Positions 26,819-36,893 of a stretch of 57,596 bases of DNA are shown here, piece by piece. The notes under the pieces are model-generated. The model was not told the DNA's origin and searched no databases. It saw only the letters and a program-made list of their open reading frames with translations. The position numbers were made by a program, and so were the translations under genes. Origin of the DNA: Bacteroidales bacterium (GTDB lineage: Bacteria; Bacteroidota; Bacteroidia; Bacteroidales; Bacteroidaceae); NCBI GenBank assembly GCA_015654535.1, contig JAATGU010000097.1, forward strand, positions 1 through 57,596, given 5' to 3'. The stretch's first letter is position 1. Each line of letters opens with the position of its first letter.

Positions 26819-29800
26819 TCAGGATTTTTCTCCCTTCTGGTAGAGGGAAGGAGGCAGACCAAACTGCGCTTTAAAGCATTTACTAAAATAGAATGGGTCG
26901 TTAATTCCAACTTTATATGAGATCTCTGCCACTGTCAGATTAGAAGAGAGAAGGAGTTCCGCCGCTTTCTTCATACGAAGAATACGAAGATATTCGTTCG
27001 GAGAATAGCCCGTTATACCTCTTACTTTTTTGTAAAAAACCGTCCGGCCCAATTCCATTTTTCCCGCAAAATCATCTACTGAAAATTCAGAATTACTAAT
27101 TTCTTTCTCCAAAGTAGAATGCAGTTTGTCAATAAATTCTTTATCTCTATCAGTAGAGCAAATAGCAGGGCGCATTACTCCAGGTTCACTGGAATATTTC
27201 TCTCTTAATTTTTCACGTTGTTCTATTAATTTAATAATGCGAGCTAAAAGTAATTTTACACTAAAGGGCTTAGGTATATAAGCATCAGCACCGCTCTCAA
27301 TCCCTTCCAAATGATTCTCGGGAGAACCTAAAGCAGTAAGCAATATTATAGGAATATGACTGGTCTGGAAATCACTTTTAAGTTTCTTAGTTACTTCAAA
27401 TCCATTCATTCTAGGCATTAGCACGTCACAAACAATTAAATCCGCTTCATAAGTTTGTGCTTTTTCAAAGCCTATAATGCCATCTTCAGCTGTCTCCACT
27501 TCAAAGTAAACTCCTATTTCTTCTTTTAGGAATTGGCGGACATCGCTATCATCCTCAATGACCAGTATCTTATACTCATTTAAGGGCTTAGAACCAATAA
27601 TCTCTTGAGTATCCTGAACCGCCACTTTACTATCCTTTTCTACCTGTTCTTTCATCAATACATTATTAGGAATCAGGAAATCTTTATCGTTGTAAGTCCC
27701 AATATTGATAGGCAAAGTTACTCTGAAGATTGACCCTCCTCCTTCATTATCTTCATACCATATTTTACCTTTGTGTACACCAACCAATTCATTCACAAGA
27801 TGAAGCCCCACTCCTACACTATTACCTGAAAAATTACTTTGCATAAAGCGCTTAAAAAGTTCAGATTGCTTTTCTTTTGGAATGCCCACGCCAGTATCAG
27901 AAACCTGAATAAGAAGTAATTCTTTTTCAGAATCAATATTTACCATTAAACAAACAGTCCCTCGTGAAGGAGTATATTTAAAAGCATTGGACAATAAATT
28001 ATAAGCTATTTTATCCAACTTGCCTTTATCAATAAACATATTATACTTGCTCACAGAAGGCTTGAACTGGAAATCCATATTCTTCGATTCAGCTATATCA
28101 CTAAAGCTTAGAAAAATTTCATATAAAAAGGCTATAACATCAGTATTTTCCAAAGAAAGAGCCAACTTATTATTTTGCATCTTTCTGAATTCAAGCAACT
28201 GGTCAATTAAGCGAATCATACGGTTCGTACTTTTATCCATGGTTTGCAAAGGATGTACAAACTCTTTAGGAATCGCATCTATCCGTTGAATCCTTTCGAG
28301 CGCTCCTTGAATGAGTGTCAGTGGAGTACGAAATTCATGAGAAATATTAGTAAAAAACACTAATTTATAATCAGTCAACTGCTTCTCTACTTGTATCTTA
28401 TTATGAAGACGGGTAAAGTCTCTTGTTATCTTAAAGGCGAAATATAAAATAACTCCCAACAGCAATGCGTAAACCAGAAAAGCCCATACCGTAAGCCAGA
28501 ATGGAGGATTAATCACAATCTTTAAAGTCGTTTCACGAGTATCCCATACACCAGAACCGTTACATACCTTTACCTTAAAAACATATTCCCCAGGGGGTAA
28601 ATTCTTATACGCTGCAAAGTTTAAAGCTGTGGGAGTACTCCATTCTTTATCATAAGGTTCCAATTTATAAGCATATTTAGTCAATTCCGATTCATAAAAA
28701 TTGAAAGAAGAGAAATCAAGGATAAATGAATTCTGAGAATGATTCAAAGTAATCTTATCCGCGTAAGATATGGATTGCTTCAAAGGTGAATCCTGATCGC
28801 CTGGTTTCACATTGATTCCATTTATTTTTAGGTTGGTCAGAACAACAGGCGAAGAAAATAAAGATCTTTTTATTCTAGCTGGATTGAACACTATTAATCC
28901 ATAATTTGTCCCGAAAATAAGTTTCCCGTCACTGCAACTACTAGTACTATTCTCACTATACACATTACCCAAAGCATAACTAGAGAAAAAATGATTCTCA
29001 AACATTTTAGTTTTCGGATAAAACTTGGACATACCATATTCCGTGGCAATCCACAAATTACCAGCTCCATCTTCATTCATAGACTGAACCACATCATTCA
29101 CCAATCCGTTTTCTGTATTAAAATGCTCAAAAACAATTGATTTATAATCCTTTCCCGGAATACACATACTAAACCCCGCACCGGAAGTCCCGATCCAAAT
29201 ACGTCCTTGCCTATCTTGCATGATAGAACGTATTTCATTACTTTTCAGTTTGCCATTCGTATAATTAAATAAATAGTAATTTTTCGGATTCTGAATCAGT
29301 AAATCAGGATTGAAGATATAAACGCCATCACTGGTTCCCACCCAAATCATTCCATTCCTATCTTCACAAAGCACTCTTATCTGTTTCTGTCCATAGAACT
29401 GATTAAAAAAATGCCTAAATACATATTTTCCATTTACCTTTACGACCAAGTCAAGCCCTCCTCCAAATGTCCCTACCCACATCCTGTTTTTCTTATCACG
29501 AAGGATGCAGAATATATTATTATCAGCAATGGAACGAGTATCTTTGGGGTTATTTTTATACCACACATTATCTATACAAAGACCATCTCCCCGACTTCCC
29601 ATCCATATTTTTCCTGTAGCGTCTTCTTTTACCGCATAGATATTGGAATGAAAATTACGCCTTGCCGATTTGATCTTCAGTTGAGCATCATAAACATAAA
29701 CGCCTCCCTTCCTTGTTCCTGCCCAAATATCACCATTAGACATTTTAGAAATCATACGAATGGTATTAGAACGGTCGGACAAAGACTTGTCTTCAGGATA

Positions 29801-31078
29801 AACACGATAAGTACTTTCATTTAAAACTGTAATCTTAGATACACCAGCATATTCGGAACTAACCCATATCTCTCCGGATTTATCTTCCATCACACTTTGA
29901 AGAAAATCTGAGCTTATGTGGCTAAAGCCGGTGATGCTTGAAGTAAAATGGTCTAATTCATTCTTTGTCAAGTCATACGCAAACAAACCATTTCCATAAG
30001 TTGAGATCCATATAATATTTCTGGAATCATGCACAATGTGATACCGTTCGTTATCAATGTAGCTCACTTTTTCGGGAGGAATGAGCTGAAACGAGCTCGT
30101 CTTTCTTGTATTTACATTGAGATACCACAGCTTTCCACTATGATTATAAACCCAATAATTCCCTTTATTGTCAGTAATGGTAGAACCAGACAGTATATTT
30201 TCCTTAAACAGTTCCGTATCTTTGCGGATTTTGTGAGTGTGAAAATTATAAATGCAAATGCCGGCATCGGAGAAAATCACCCATTCATCTTTTAAAAGAA
30301 AACATCCGGTCAATGTTTTAGAACCAACGAAAGGTAATGAAGCCATCAGTCGTAACTTCTTTGTAAGCGGATTATATCCAAAAATATCCTCATTATTTCC
30401 TAGGAAATAAGTTTGTCCATTATAACAAACAGCATTATAGAAGTTAATCCGTCTATCTATTATTTGGACTTTTCCATTGTTCACACTTGTAAGTCCATGC
30501 TGTGTACCTATCCAAATATTTCCCTTTAAGTCTTCGGATACAAATGATACAACATCATCCGATAAATTCTTCTTTGATTTTTTATAATCCACAGAGGAGA
30601 AACTGCCATTCGCATATTTAATTTGTAAGGCTCCGTTTCCTGCATGCCACAACCAAACATCCCCGTTCTTAGCAATAATTTTACTGGAATAGTTTTGCCT
30701 GAATTTTCCATTTCCGCTAAAGTCAATAAAACAATCATGTCTCAAGTCATAACAGCTAAATAATTCTGCAGAAGTATTTATCCACAAAAACCCTCTCTTA
30801 TCTTCTTCCAGATTGAAAATACGGTGATCAACCAAGGATAGATTATTGCCAAATTGAGGCTTGAAGGTAATAAATGAATTACCATCATAACGACTAAGCC
30901 CATTCAAAGTACCCATCCAAATAAATCCTTTACTATCTTGCAGGAAATAACGGACAGAATTATTAGCCAAGCCATTACTAGTAGTAATTTGCTTAGAACG
31001 TATTTCTATCGAAGCAAAAGAGTGTAATACAAAAAATAGAAATAAGAAAAAGATTGAGATCTGTTTTTTCATGTCCAA
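26819..31078 (-). CDS. Hybrid two-component system sensor-regulator (HTCS)
   Basis: 1419-aa one-protein signalling system. A signal peptide is followed by two seven-bladed periplasmic propellers built of repeated blades such as FIWMGTLNGLSRYDG, IWVGTSDGVYIF and IWIGTSGAGF. A Y_Y_Y domain (YAYKLEPYDKEW) leads to a membrane helix at ~855-880. The cytoplasmic part contains HisKA with H914 (ISHEFRTPLTLI), HATPase (VGVGLHLVNELV), a receiver with D1218 (LIVCDVLMPRMNG) and a C-terminal AraC-type DNA-binding domain. Such proteins sense PUL-specific oligosaccharides and activate SusC/D and enzyme genes. It sits at the edge of the RG-I locus. A second ATG at 31072 is equally possible. Confidence 0.96.
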   Translation of the reverse strand: MDMKKQISIFFLFLFFVLHSFASIEIRSKQITTSNGLANNSVRYFLQDSKGFIWMGTLNGLSRYDGNSFITFKPQFGNNLSLVDHRIFNLEEDKRGFLWINTSAELFSCYDLRHDCFIDFSGNGKFRQNYSSKIIAKNGDVWLWHAGNGALQIKYANGSFSSVDYKKSKKNLSDDVVSFVSEDLKGNIWIGTQHGLTSVNNGKVQIIDRRINFYNAVCYNGQTYFLGNNEDIFGYNPLTKKLRLMASLPFVGSKTLTGCFLLKDEWVIFSDAGICIYNFHTHKIRKDTELFKENILSGSTITDNKGNYWVYNHSGKLWYLNVNTRKTSSFQLIPPEKVSYIDNERYHIVHDSRNIIWISTYGNGLFAYDLTKNELDHFTSSITGFSHISSDFLQSVMEDKSGEIWVSSEYAGVSKITVLNESTYRVYPEDKSLSDRSNTIRMISKMSNGDIWAGTRKGGVYVYDAQLKIKSARRNFHSNIYAVKEDATGKIWMGSRGDGLCIDNVWYKNNPKDTRSIADNNIFCILRDKKNRMWVGTFGGGLDLVVKVNGKYVFRHFFNQFYGQKQIRVLCEDRNGMIWVGTSDGVYIFNPDLLIQNPKNYYLFNYTNGKLKSNEIRSIMQDRQGRIWIGTSGAGFSMCIPGKDYKSIVFEHFNTENGLVNDVVQSMNEDGAGNLWIATEYGMSKFYPKTKMFENHFFSSYALGNVYSENSTSSCSDGKLIFGTNYGLIVFNPARIKRSLFSSPVVLTNLKINGINVKPGDQDSPLKQSISYADKITLNHSQNSFILDFSSFNFYESELTKYAYKLEPYDKEWSTPTALNFAAYKNLPPGEYVFKVKVCNGSGVWDTRETTLKIVINPPFWLTVWAFLVYALLLGVILYFAFKITRDFTRLHNKIQVEKQLTDYKLVFFTNISHEFRTPLTLIQGALERIQRIDAIPKEFVHPLQTMDKSTNRMIRLIDQLLEFRKMQNNKLALSLENTDVIAFLYEIFLSFSDIAESKNMDFQFKPSVSKYNMFIDKGKLDKIAYNLLSNAFKYTPSRGTVCLMVNIDSEKELLLIQVSDTGVGIPKEKQSELFKRFMQSNFSGNSVGVGLHLVNELVGVHKGKIWYEDNEGGGSIFRVTLPINIGTYNDKDFLIPNNVLMKEQVEKDSKVAVQDTQEIIGSKPLNEYKILVIEDDSDVRQFLKEEIGVYFEVETAEDGIIGFEKAQTYEADLIVCDVLMPRMNGFEVTKKLKSDFQTSHIPIILLTALGSPENHLEGIESGADAYIPKPFSVKLLLARIIKLIEQREKLREKYSSEPGVMRPAICSTDRDKEFIDKLHSTLEKEISNSEFSVDDFAGKMELGRTVFYKKVRGITGYSPNEYLRILRMKKAAELLLSSNLTVAEISYKVGINDPFYFSKCFKAQFGLPPSLYQKGEKS

Positions 31079-31093
31079 AACTTTAAGATTGCA

Positions 31094-31137
31094 TTGCTAA
31101 GCAAAAGTATGCATTTTTTGTCTTCTTTGCTTAACAA
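31094..31137. promoter_or_regulatory. Inverted repeat around the HTCS promoter
   Basis: TTGCTAAGCAAA (31094-31105) and TTTGCTTAACAA (31126-31137) are inverted copies, 11 of 12 matching, with a 20-nt spacer. The minus-strand -7 element TACTTTTG (31102-31109) of the HTCS gene lies in and next to the left arm, so a bound regulator would control HTCS expression. Confidence 0.6.
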
Positions 31138-31207
31138 TACAATCCTTTTTTTGATACAATGAACAATAGTTGTTTTTTATTGGCAATAAATAGTCTTAAT
31201 AAAAAAA

Positions 31208-31522
31208 TTAGTCCATGTGAAACAGTTCTTTCATTGGAATAGAAACAGGAGACTTATCAGCATTTGTTTCCATAATATCCGCCATATAGTTCCACCACTT
31301 TTGAACGATAAGTTCACTCCCCATATCTTGGGAAGAAGCTTCACCTTCTGTCTTTTGAACAGCAAAAAGCAAATTAGTTTCTTTATCCCAATAAATGGAG
31401 TAATCAAACACGCTATTCTTTTTTAGTAACTCTTTTAGTTCAGGCCAGATAGCAGCATGTCTTTTTTCGTACTCCTCTTCAAAACCTTGTTTTAAATACA
31501 TTTTAAAAGCTTCTCTTTTCAT
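31208..31522 (-). CDS. rhaM: L-rhamnose mutarotase
   Basis: 104-aa protein of the RhaM family, which interconverts alpha and beta anomers of L-rhamnose. MKREAFKMYLKQGFEEEYEKRHAAIWPELKELLKK, YSIYWDKETNLLFAV and a C-terminal SIPMKELFHMD are family features; His and Trp residues in the RHAAIWPEL segment line the active site. I use the ATG at 31522, giving the usual 104 aa. It lies 21 bp downstream of the trimodular enzyme gene and fits release of rhamnose from rhamnogalacturonan. Confidence 0.93.
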   Translation of the reverse strand: MKREAFKMYLKQGFEEEYEKRHAAIWPELKELLKKNSVFDYSIYWDKETNLLFAVQKTEGEASSQDMGSELIVQKWWNYMADIMETNADKSPVSIPMKELFHMD

Positions 31523-31543
31523 TGTGCTTTTCATTTTAAATAG

Positions 31544-34500
31544 TTAATACCTTAGGTTAATATATACAGGCTTATCTCTGTCACAAGTAATTTCTCCATC
31601 TTTATATTCCAGTTCTCCCACTTGAAGAGAGCTACGCCGTGTATCAAAATTATCTGTCTTCTTCGCCGCATCTCCTACCCTTCCCGGATGGGTAAAATAA
31701 AAGATATAAGCACGACCATCGTTCACCACTACATCAGCATGCAGACCATTGGTTCCGTCATCAACTCCTTTACCCGGTTCACGGAGAATATTATGTTCCT
31801 GGCGTTTCCAACTTGTCATGTCATCAGAAGAGTAAACAGCCTGCCCATCCCAATTGTCGACCAACATAAAATATTTCCCTTTCCAAGCAAAGACTTTAGG
31901 GCCTTCTCCCCTACGATCACTAATCACTTTGCCTTTATCTTCCCATTTTATAAGATCTTTACTCTGAGCATAATAAATAGACTTATGATCTTTCTCATTA
32001 TTGTAATACATACGCCACATTCCATCAGGCGCTTTAACAATGCCAGCATCAATCACTTTATCGGAAGCCAAAGTGATTTTAGAAAAAAATGTCCAATCAA
32101 GAAGATTAGAACTTATAAGATGTACTATTTCCCTTGTATGACTCCAGTCAGTAAAGATGCCAGGAACAACTGTGAGAAACATATGATATCGACCATTACT
32201 TTCTATTACATCCGGAGCCCAGTAAGTAACATCTTTAGAACCGTAATTAATATTAGCTGTACCACGATATTTCCAAGATGACCCACCATCAATAGATTCA
32301 GCAATACCTATAGGAGTACCATGTACCCAATCTACACCCTTACTATTTTGCATATTTGCACGGCGGTTAGTATAAAACATAAACCATTTTTGCTCTACCT
32401 TATTCCATATAACAACAGGATCAGCAGCTCCATCATAAATAGGATCACGGAACAAGGGTTTATCCGCTGCTTTAAAATCTCTGGATAAAGAAGATTTATC
32501 AATATATTGATTTAAAGAGCACGTTTGTAAATCAAGCAGACCTTCCACTACAGACTTTGCATTCAATATGGCTCCATCGTAAGTTGTATGTACATTATCT
32601 TTATAATAGGTTTTTGTCTTTTCTATTCCAAAAGCCTCAAATTTCCGCGCACTGCGATCATTAACATCAATATACATCGCCCCTTCTTGTGCAGCCACTT
32701 CTTTTGACCATTTCCCATATGTTTCATCACAACGATCCATTTTATTATCTGTCCACTTATTGCCGGGAGTATGTGAAAGTACGATAGGAATAGCCCCATG
32801 TGCTTTTGCCTGACGAATAAAAAGACGCAAATAGTGACCAAATGTAAAGACTTCCTCAGGGCCTCCGGTTCGTTCCATAATAACCGTTTCAGATTCTTCG
32901 CCAGTACCTTTCAATGAGGCACGGGCACGTCCTGTGTTGAGAGGCCCTCCATCATTATGGCCAAACTCAATAAAAAGATAATCTCCTTTTTTTATTCCAG
33001 GAAGTATCTTATTCCACAAGCCCTCTGTATAGAAAGTCCGGCTACTCCGTCCGCCCAGAGCATGATTCTCTACTGAGATTCGGCTAAGATCAAAAAAGTA
33101 ATTAAAGAAATCACCCCAACCCCACATTCCACCGTCACCTTTACCTTGACCGTTTTTCACCGTGGAATCACCAATCACAAAAATAACAGGAGCATTTTCA
33201 TTAACTCTGCTACTGCCCGCAACCACTTCAATAGGACGGGCAGGATTAGCTACTTCAAAAATAGGAGCAGAAGTTTCTTGCCGCGTTGTATAATATTGCA
33301 TAGCACTATCATTCATTTTAGGATGCTGATTATTAAGTAGTTTAATCATTTCTGCACCAGCCCAGATAACAGGGCCATAACCATGCGCTGCCGAAGTATT
33401 TACCGGACGATAATAATAATATGCAGGATCAAATCCCATTCCCGTGCCAACACAAGTTCCTTCTACTTCACCCTTTCCATTAATCTTTGTAGAGATAGCA
33501 TGCCATCCCAGTTGTGCTACCGGACCATAGGCTGCTGAATTCATCCAGCCTTTATTTATTGCATGAGCAATACAATACACATAAATAGCAGTGGCGGAAG
33601 TCTCCAGATAAGAATCGTTCCGATCAAGCAATTGATGCCAAAAGCCTTCACCGGACTGACAAGCAGCCAAACCTGTAATATGTGCTCGAAGCTGTTCAAG
33701 AATCACATTATACTGCGGATGAGTTTGAGGCAAGAGATCAAGTGTCTCCACCAAAGTAAGAAGTGCCCAACCATTTGCTCGTCCCCAATAAAAAGAAGGA
33801 TGATCTTTCATGTCCTCTACCCAGCCATGACGATAAAGCCCTTTCTCCTTTACAAACATACGTTCTGAAAATTGTAGTATTTGCTTTACCGCTTCATTAT
33901 AGTATTTTTCCTCACCAGTTAACTTGCCTATTTGCATAATGGCAGGCACAGACATAAACAGATCATCAAGCCAGAGTGTGTTTTTATGTGGGCGGTTGCG
34001 TGCGAACGTACCATCGGAAAGGCGATATTGATGGTACATAATGTAATTCATATAATTATCAATCAATGGTTGAAGTTTTAGCGACGGATTCAATCGGCTA
34101 GCTTTTATCATTGCAGCACACATAGCTCCTGCATCATCAAGTGCATGTGGAGTCAATAGTTGTTGCATTTGAGGATCAATAATACCAGTGTCATCCATTA
34201 CTTTTTTAAAAGGAGGAGCAACTTCAGATAAAAAGTTAAAACGGTTGTAAACATAATCTGAATAACGTTTATCCCCTGTAACCATACCTGCATCAAGCAT
34301 GGCAGCATAAGTAACTCCCCATTCATAACTAGCCAGTCGGAAGGCTCCACGTTCCAATTGACTATTTTCATTGAGCTTGCTATAATCATTAATCACTTTT
34401 TGCGTATTCTTATCTACAATCTGTGTAGGAGTAGATGCTTCAAGATAAGTAAGAATACGGTTCATATCTCCTTTTATTATATCTGGAGAAAGTTCTCCGT

Positions 34501-34636
34501 AAGGAACTTTATAAGCAGGTTGCAAAAGATGAAGCGCTACATTTGAATCATTTGCTTTTTCCCTCTTTTGTGCCGATAGCGAAAAATTCGTTGCAATCTG
34601 AATGATAACAGCAATCAATAAAATAAATCTTTTCAT
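31544..34636 (-). CDS. Trimodular rhamnogalacturonan enzyme: GH105-CE12-GH43
   Basis: 1030-aa secreted enzyme with three catalytic modules. Residues ~40-445 are a GH105 unsaturated rhamnogalacturonyl hydrolase (LWLDDLFMSVPAI, FYWGRANGWALL). Residues ~480-710 form a CE12/SGNH esterase with VIGDSTVKNGQG, GGRSSRTF, EFGHNDGG and DNVHTTYDG (blocks I, II, III, V). Residues ~730-1025 are a GH43-type five-bladed propeller: ADPVVIW (base Asp), IDAGIV and GEGPKVF (acid Glu). I expect removal of unsaturated galacturonate, deacetylation and hydrolysis of an arabinose or galactose-type side chain by one polypeptide. The start at 34636 gives signal peptide MKRFILLIAVIIQIATNFSLSA. It lies between PL11 and rhaM. 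The GH43 linkage specificity is unknown. Confidence 0.9.
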   Translation of the reverse strand: MKRFILLIAVIIQIATNFSLSAQKREKANDSNVALHLLQPAYKVPYGELSPDIIKGDMNRILTYLEASTPTQIVDKNTQKVINDYSKLNENSQLERGAFRLASYEWGVTYAAMLDAGMVTGDKRYSDYVYNRFNFLSEVAPPFKKVMDDTGIIDPQMQQLLTPHALDDAGAMCAAMIKASRLNPSLKLQPLIDNYMNYIMYHQYRLSDGTFARNRPHKNTLWLDDLFMSVPAIMQIGKLTGEEKYYNEAVKQILQFSERMFVKEKGLYRHGWVEDMKDHPSFYWGRANGWALLTLVETLDLLPQTHPQYNVILEQLRAHITGLAACQSGEGFWHQLLDRNDSYLETSATAIYVYCIAHAINKGWMNSAAYGPVAQLGWHAISTKINGKGEVEGTCVGTGMGFDPAYYYYRPVNTSAAHGYGPVIWAGAEMIKLLNNQHPKMNDSAMQYYTTRQETSAPIFEVANPARPIEVVAGSSRVNENAPVIFVIGDSTVKNGQGKGDGGMWGWGDFFNYFFDLSRISVENHALGGRSSRTFYTEGLWNKILPGIKKGDYLFIEFGHNDGGPLNTGRARASLKGTGEESETVIMERTGGPEEVFTFGHYLRLFIRQAKAHGAIPIVLSHTPGNKWTDNKMDRCDETYGKWSKEVAAQEGAMYIDVNDRSARKFEAFGIEKTKTYYKDNVHTTYDGAILNAKSVVEGLLDLQTCSLNQYIDKSSLSRDFKAADKPLFRDPIYDGAADPVVIWNKVEQKWFMFYTNRRANMQNSKGVDWVHGTPIGIAESIDGGSSWKYRGTANINYGSKDVTYWAPDVIESNGRYHMFLTVVPGIFTDWSHTREIVHLISSNLLDWTFFSKITLASDKVIDAGIVKAPDGMWRMYYNNEKDHKSIYYAQSKDLIKWEDKGKVISDRRGEGPKVFAWKGKYFMLVDNWDGQAVYSSDDMTSWKRQEHNILREPGKGVDDGTNGLHADVVVNDGRAYIFYFTHPGRVGDAAKKTDNFDTRRSSLQVGELEYKDGEITCDRDKPVYINLRY

Positions 34637-34667
34637 ACAATCAATCATTTATTAAGAATTGATAAAT

Positions 34668-36524
34668 CTACTTTTTATCTAAACTAAAATCATAACCTCT
34701 AAATACTCCTTTAAGATCAGGGCCAAAATAGAATCCCGGCTGAGTCGGTTGATTATAAGCCACATTTTCCGTAGCAATACTTATTCTATAAACAGGATCT
34801 TCTAAGAATGTATGAAAGCGATACTTAGTAGGAATAGTCGAGACATATAAATGTAATGCAGAATTATCCGCAGAACGAAGCAAAACTTCTTCCCGCCAGT
34901 CACCAATAATATCCCCTTCCAAACAAGGATTCGATTTTGTTCCGTTATTCCAACTACATCCTTCCATAGTAAAAAGAGGTTGACATTTGCCGGTTTCCCA
35001 GTTATATTTACTAATAGTCGCTTTATCAAGAAGCTCACGCAAGAGATCACCACCCCACCAAACAGCCATATTTACAGACAGACCCTTAATATCAGGATTA
35101 ATAACTTCCCCTCTAAAATTGCGGATACCACCACTTTCCGTTGTCCACATTTCTACACCAGGATTTTTTGGATCAATATCAGCAGCCATAGCACGCCCCA
35201 CATCCGTATTATTCTTTACTTGAAAAATGACTTTACCAGTACGAGCATCCCTGAAAGAAGAACCATCTCGCTTGTTTTCATGGCAATCCCACACTTGGAG
35301 ACCTTTATTAGAAGGATCAAAAGCTGTCATATGTAATGCATCACCATGCCCCATGCCTGTGGTATATAATCCTTTACCATTATGATCAATGGCACATGCT
35401 CCATAAGTGATCTCATCACATCCGTCGCCATCCACATCTCCCACACGAAGATTATGATTACCTTGCCCGGCATAGCCACCATTACCAGGAGTGTTAGAAT
35501 CAAAGATCCACCGATTAGTCAATTGTCTCCCATTCCAGTCAAAAGCTGCAAGCACTGTCCTTGTGTAATATCCGCGACACATCACCACGCTTGGGTGAAT
35601 ACCATCCAGATAAGCTATACAAGCCAGAAAACGATCGGAACGATTAGCATGATCATCTCCCCAATCCATCAAATTACCCCGTTGAGGAATATAATCAATT
35701 GTTTGCATGGCAGCCCCTGTTTTGCCATTGAATACAGTGAGATATTCTGATCCGGTAAGAATGCGACCATTCGGAGAACGATAGTCTGCATTCACATTAC
35801 CTATTACTTTTCCAGTTCCATCAATCGTCCCATCAGAAGTTTTCATCACAATCTCCGCTTTGTTATCTCCATCCAAATCAAAAACCATGAATTGAGTATA
35901 ATGAGCACCAGCTCTTATATTCCGTCCCATGTCAATTCGCCAAAGTTTTTCTCCGTTCAATCGATAACAGTCAAAATAAACATTTCCTGTATATCCATTA
36001 TGTGCATTATCATGAGCGTTAGATGGATCCCATTTCAAAATAATTTCATACTCGCCATCGCCATCAACATCACCTATGCTTGCATCATTCGGAGAATAGC
36101 TATATTTATCACCTGCAGGAGTTACTCCGTCAGCAGGTCTATCCAGAGGAATATTGATATATCCTATCGGTGCCTCAGCCGGAAGCGTATAGGTGCCAGA
36201 CAGTTCATTCTTCTCTTTTCCCTGAATCACAGACTTTACAGTATAAACCCCTTTCCCGGAATTCACATCAGGATCTTTAAAAAATGTTCCCTTGACTATT
36301 GGTTTCTTTGTAAGTTTGGTTCCATTGCGATAAACATTAAAACCAACATTCATCGGATCAGAAGAAAGATATCTCCATGAACTGAAAACATCCCGAGAGC
36401 TTTCGCGAATAGCCACCACTCCACGTCCAAGTTTTTCACTTTTCAACGCCGAATAATTATAATTGGGCTGAGCAAATACTCCAATAGAAAATAAAAAGAA
36501 AAATGTTGCTACAATCTGTTTCAT
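34668..36524 (-). CDS. PL11 rhamnogalacturonan lyase
   Basis: 618-aa secreted polysaccharide lyase with a signal peptide (MKQIVATFFFLFSIGVFA-QP). It contains the N-terminal Ig-like part and the eight-bladed propeller of PL11, with repeated calcium-binding blocks DVDGDGEYEIILKWDPSNA, VFDLDGDNKAEIVMKTSDG and VGDVDGDGCDEITYGACAID. It cleaves the Rha-GalA backbone of RG-I by beta-elimination, giving unsaturated galacturonyl ends, the substrate of GH105. The ATG is 3 nt after the stop of the GH95 remnant, an unusual junction. Endo versus exo action cannot be read from sequence, but with the PL26 neighbour an endo role is likely. Confidence 0.93.
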   Translation of the reverse strand: MKQIVATFFFLFSIGVFAQPNYNYSALKSEKLGRGVVAIRESSRDVFSSWRYLSSDPMNVGFNVYRNGTKLTKKPIVKGTFFKDPDVNSGKGVYTVKSVIQGKEKNELSGTYTLPAEAPIGYINIPLDRPADGVTPAGDKYSYSPNDASIGDVDGDGEYEIILKWDPSNAHDNAHNGYTGNVYFDCYRLNGEKLWRIDMGRNIRAGAHYTQFMVFDLDGDNKAEIVMKTSDGTIDGTGKVIGNVNADYRSPNGRILTGSEYLTVFNGKTGAAMQTIDYIPQRGNLMDWGDDHANRSDRFLACIAYLDGIHPSVVMCRGYYTRTVLAAFDWNGRQLTNRWIFDSNTPGNGGYAGQGNHNLRVGDVDGDGCDEITYGACAIDHNGKGLYTTGMGHGDALHMTAFDPSNKGLQVWDCHENKRDGSSFRDARTGKVIFQVKNNTDVGRAMAADIDPKNPGVEMWTTESGGIRNFRGEVINPDIKGLSVNMAVWWGGDLLRELLDKATISKYNWETGKCQPLFTMEGCSWNNGTKSNPCLEGDIIGDWREEVLLRSADNSALHLYVSTIPTKYRFHTFLEDPVYRISIATENVAYNQPTQPGFYFGPDLKGVFRGYDFSLDKK

Positions 36525-36527
36525 AAT

Positions 36528-36893
36528 TTAATCAATTTTAGGAAGTAATATATATTGGTTGCCCCTCTGGATATTTTTTAATATGGTAGAAGCCCCATCC
36601 CAGTTTCCTTTGAATAATTCTTCCCTCACCATCGGAAGATAAGTTGGAGCGTCAGGAGTAGGATTTGTATTAGGTCCACCTCCCCAAAGCGTTGCCTCAT
36701 TTATATTTAGTAGTTCATTGTTCATATCAACATAAACCATCACTCCTATTCTTCCATTGCACAAAGGAAACGCCTCTTCAAAACAAGTAACTGATTTATT
36801 ATACCATAATTTCATTCCCTGATTTTCTTTTTGAGCAAAAAGAGCCATCGAAAAGGATATAAACGATATAAAGTATAATTTTCTTATATTCAT
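36528..36893 (-). pseudogene. GH95 family N-terminal remnant
   Basis: 121-codon fragment with a signal peptide (MNIRKLYFISFISFSMALFAQ). MKLWYNKSVTCFEEAFPLCNGRIGVMVYVDMNNELLNINEATLWGGGP matches the N-terminal domain of GH95 alpha-L-fucosidase/alpha-L-galactosidase enzymes, normally about 780 aa. It stops soon after QYILLP, where family members continue as YLPLGDL, so the whole catalytic barrel is missing. A deletion has brought the fragment to within 3 nt of the PL11 start. It is not expected to have activity. It is 176 bp after the PL26 gene; an ATG at 36944 is less likely. Confidence 0.85.
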
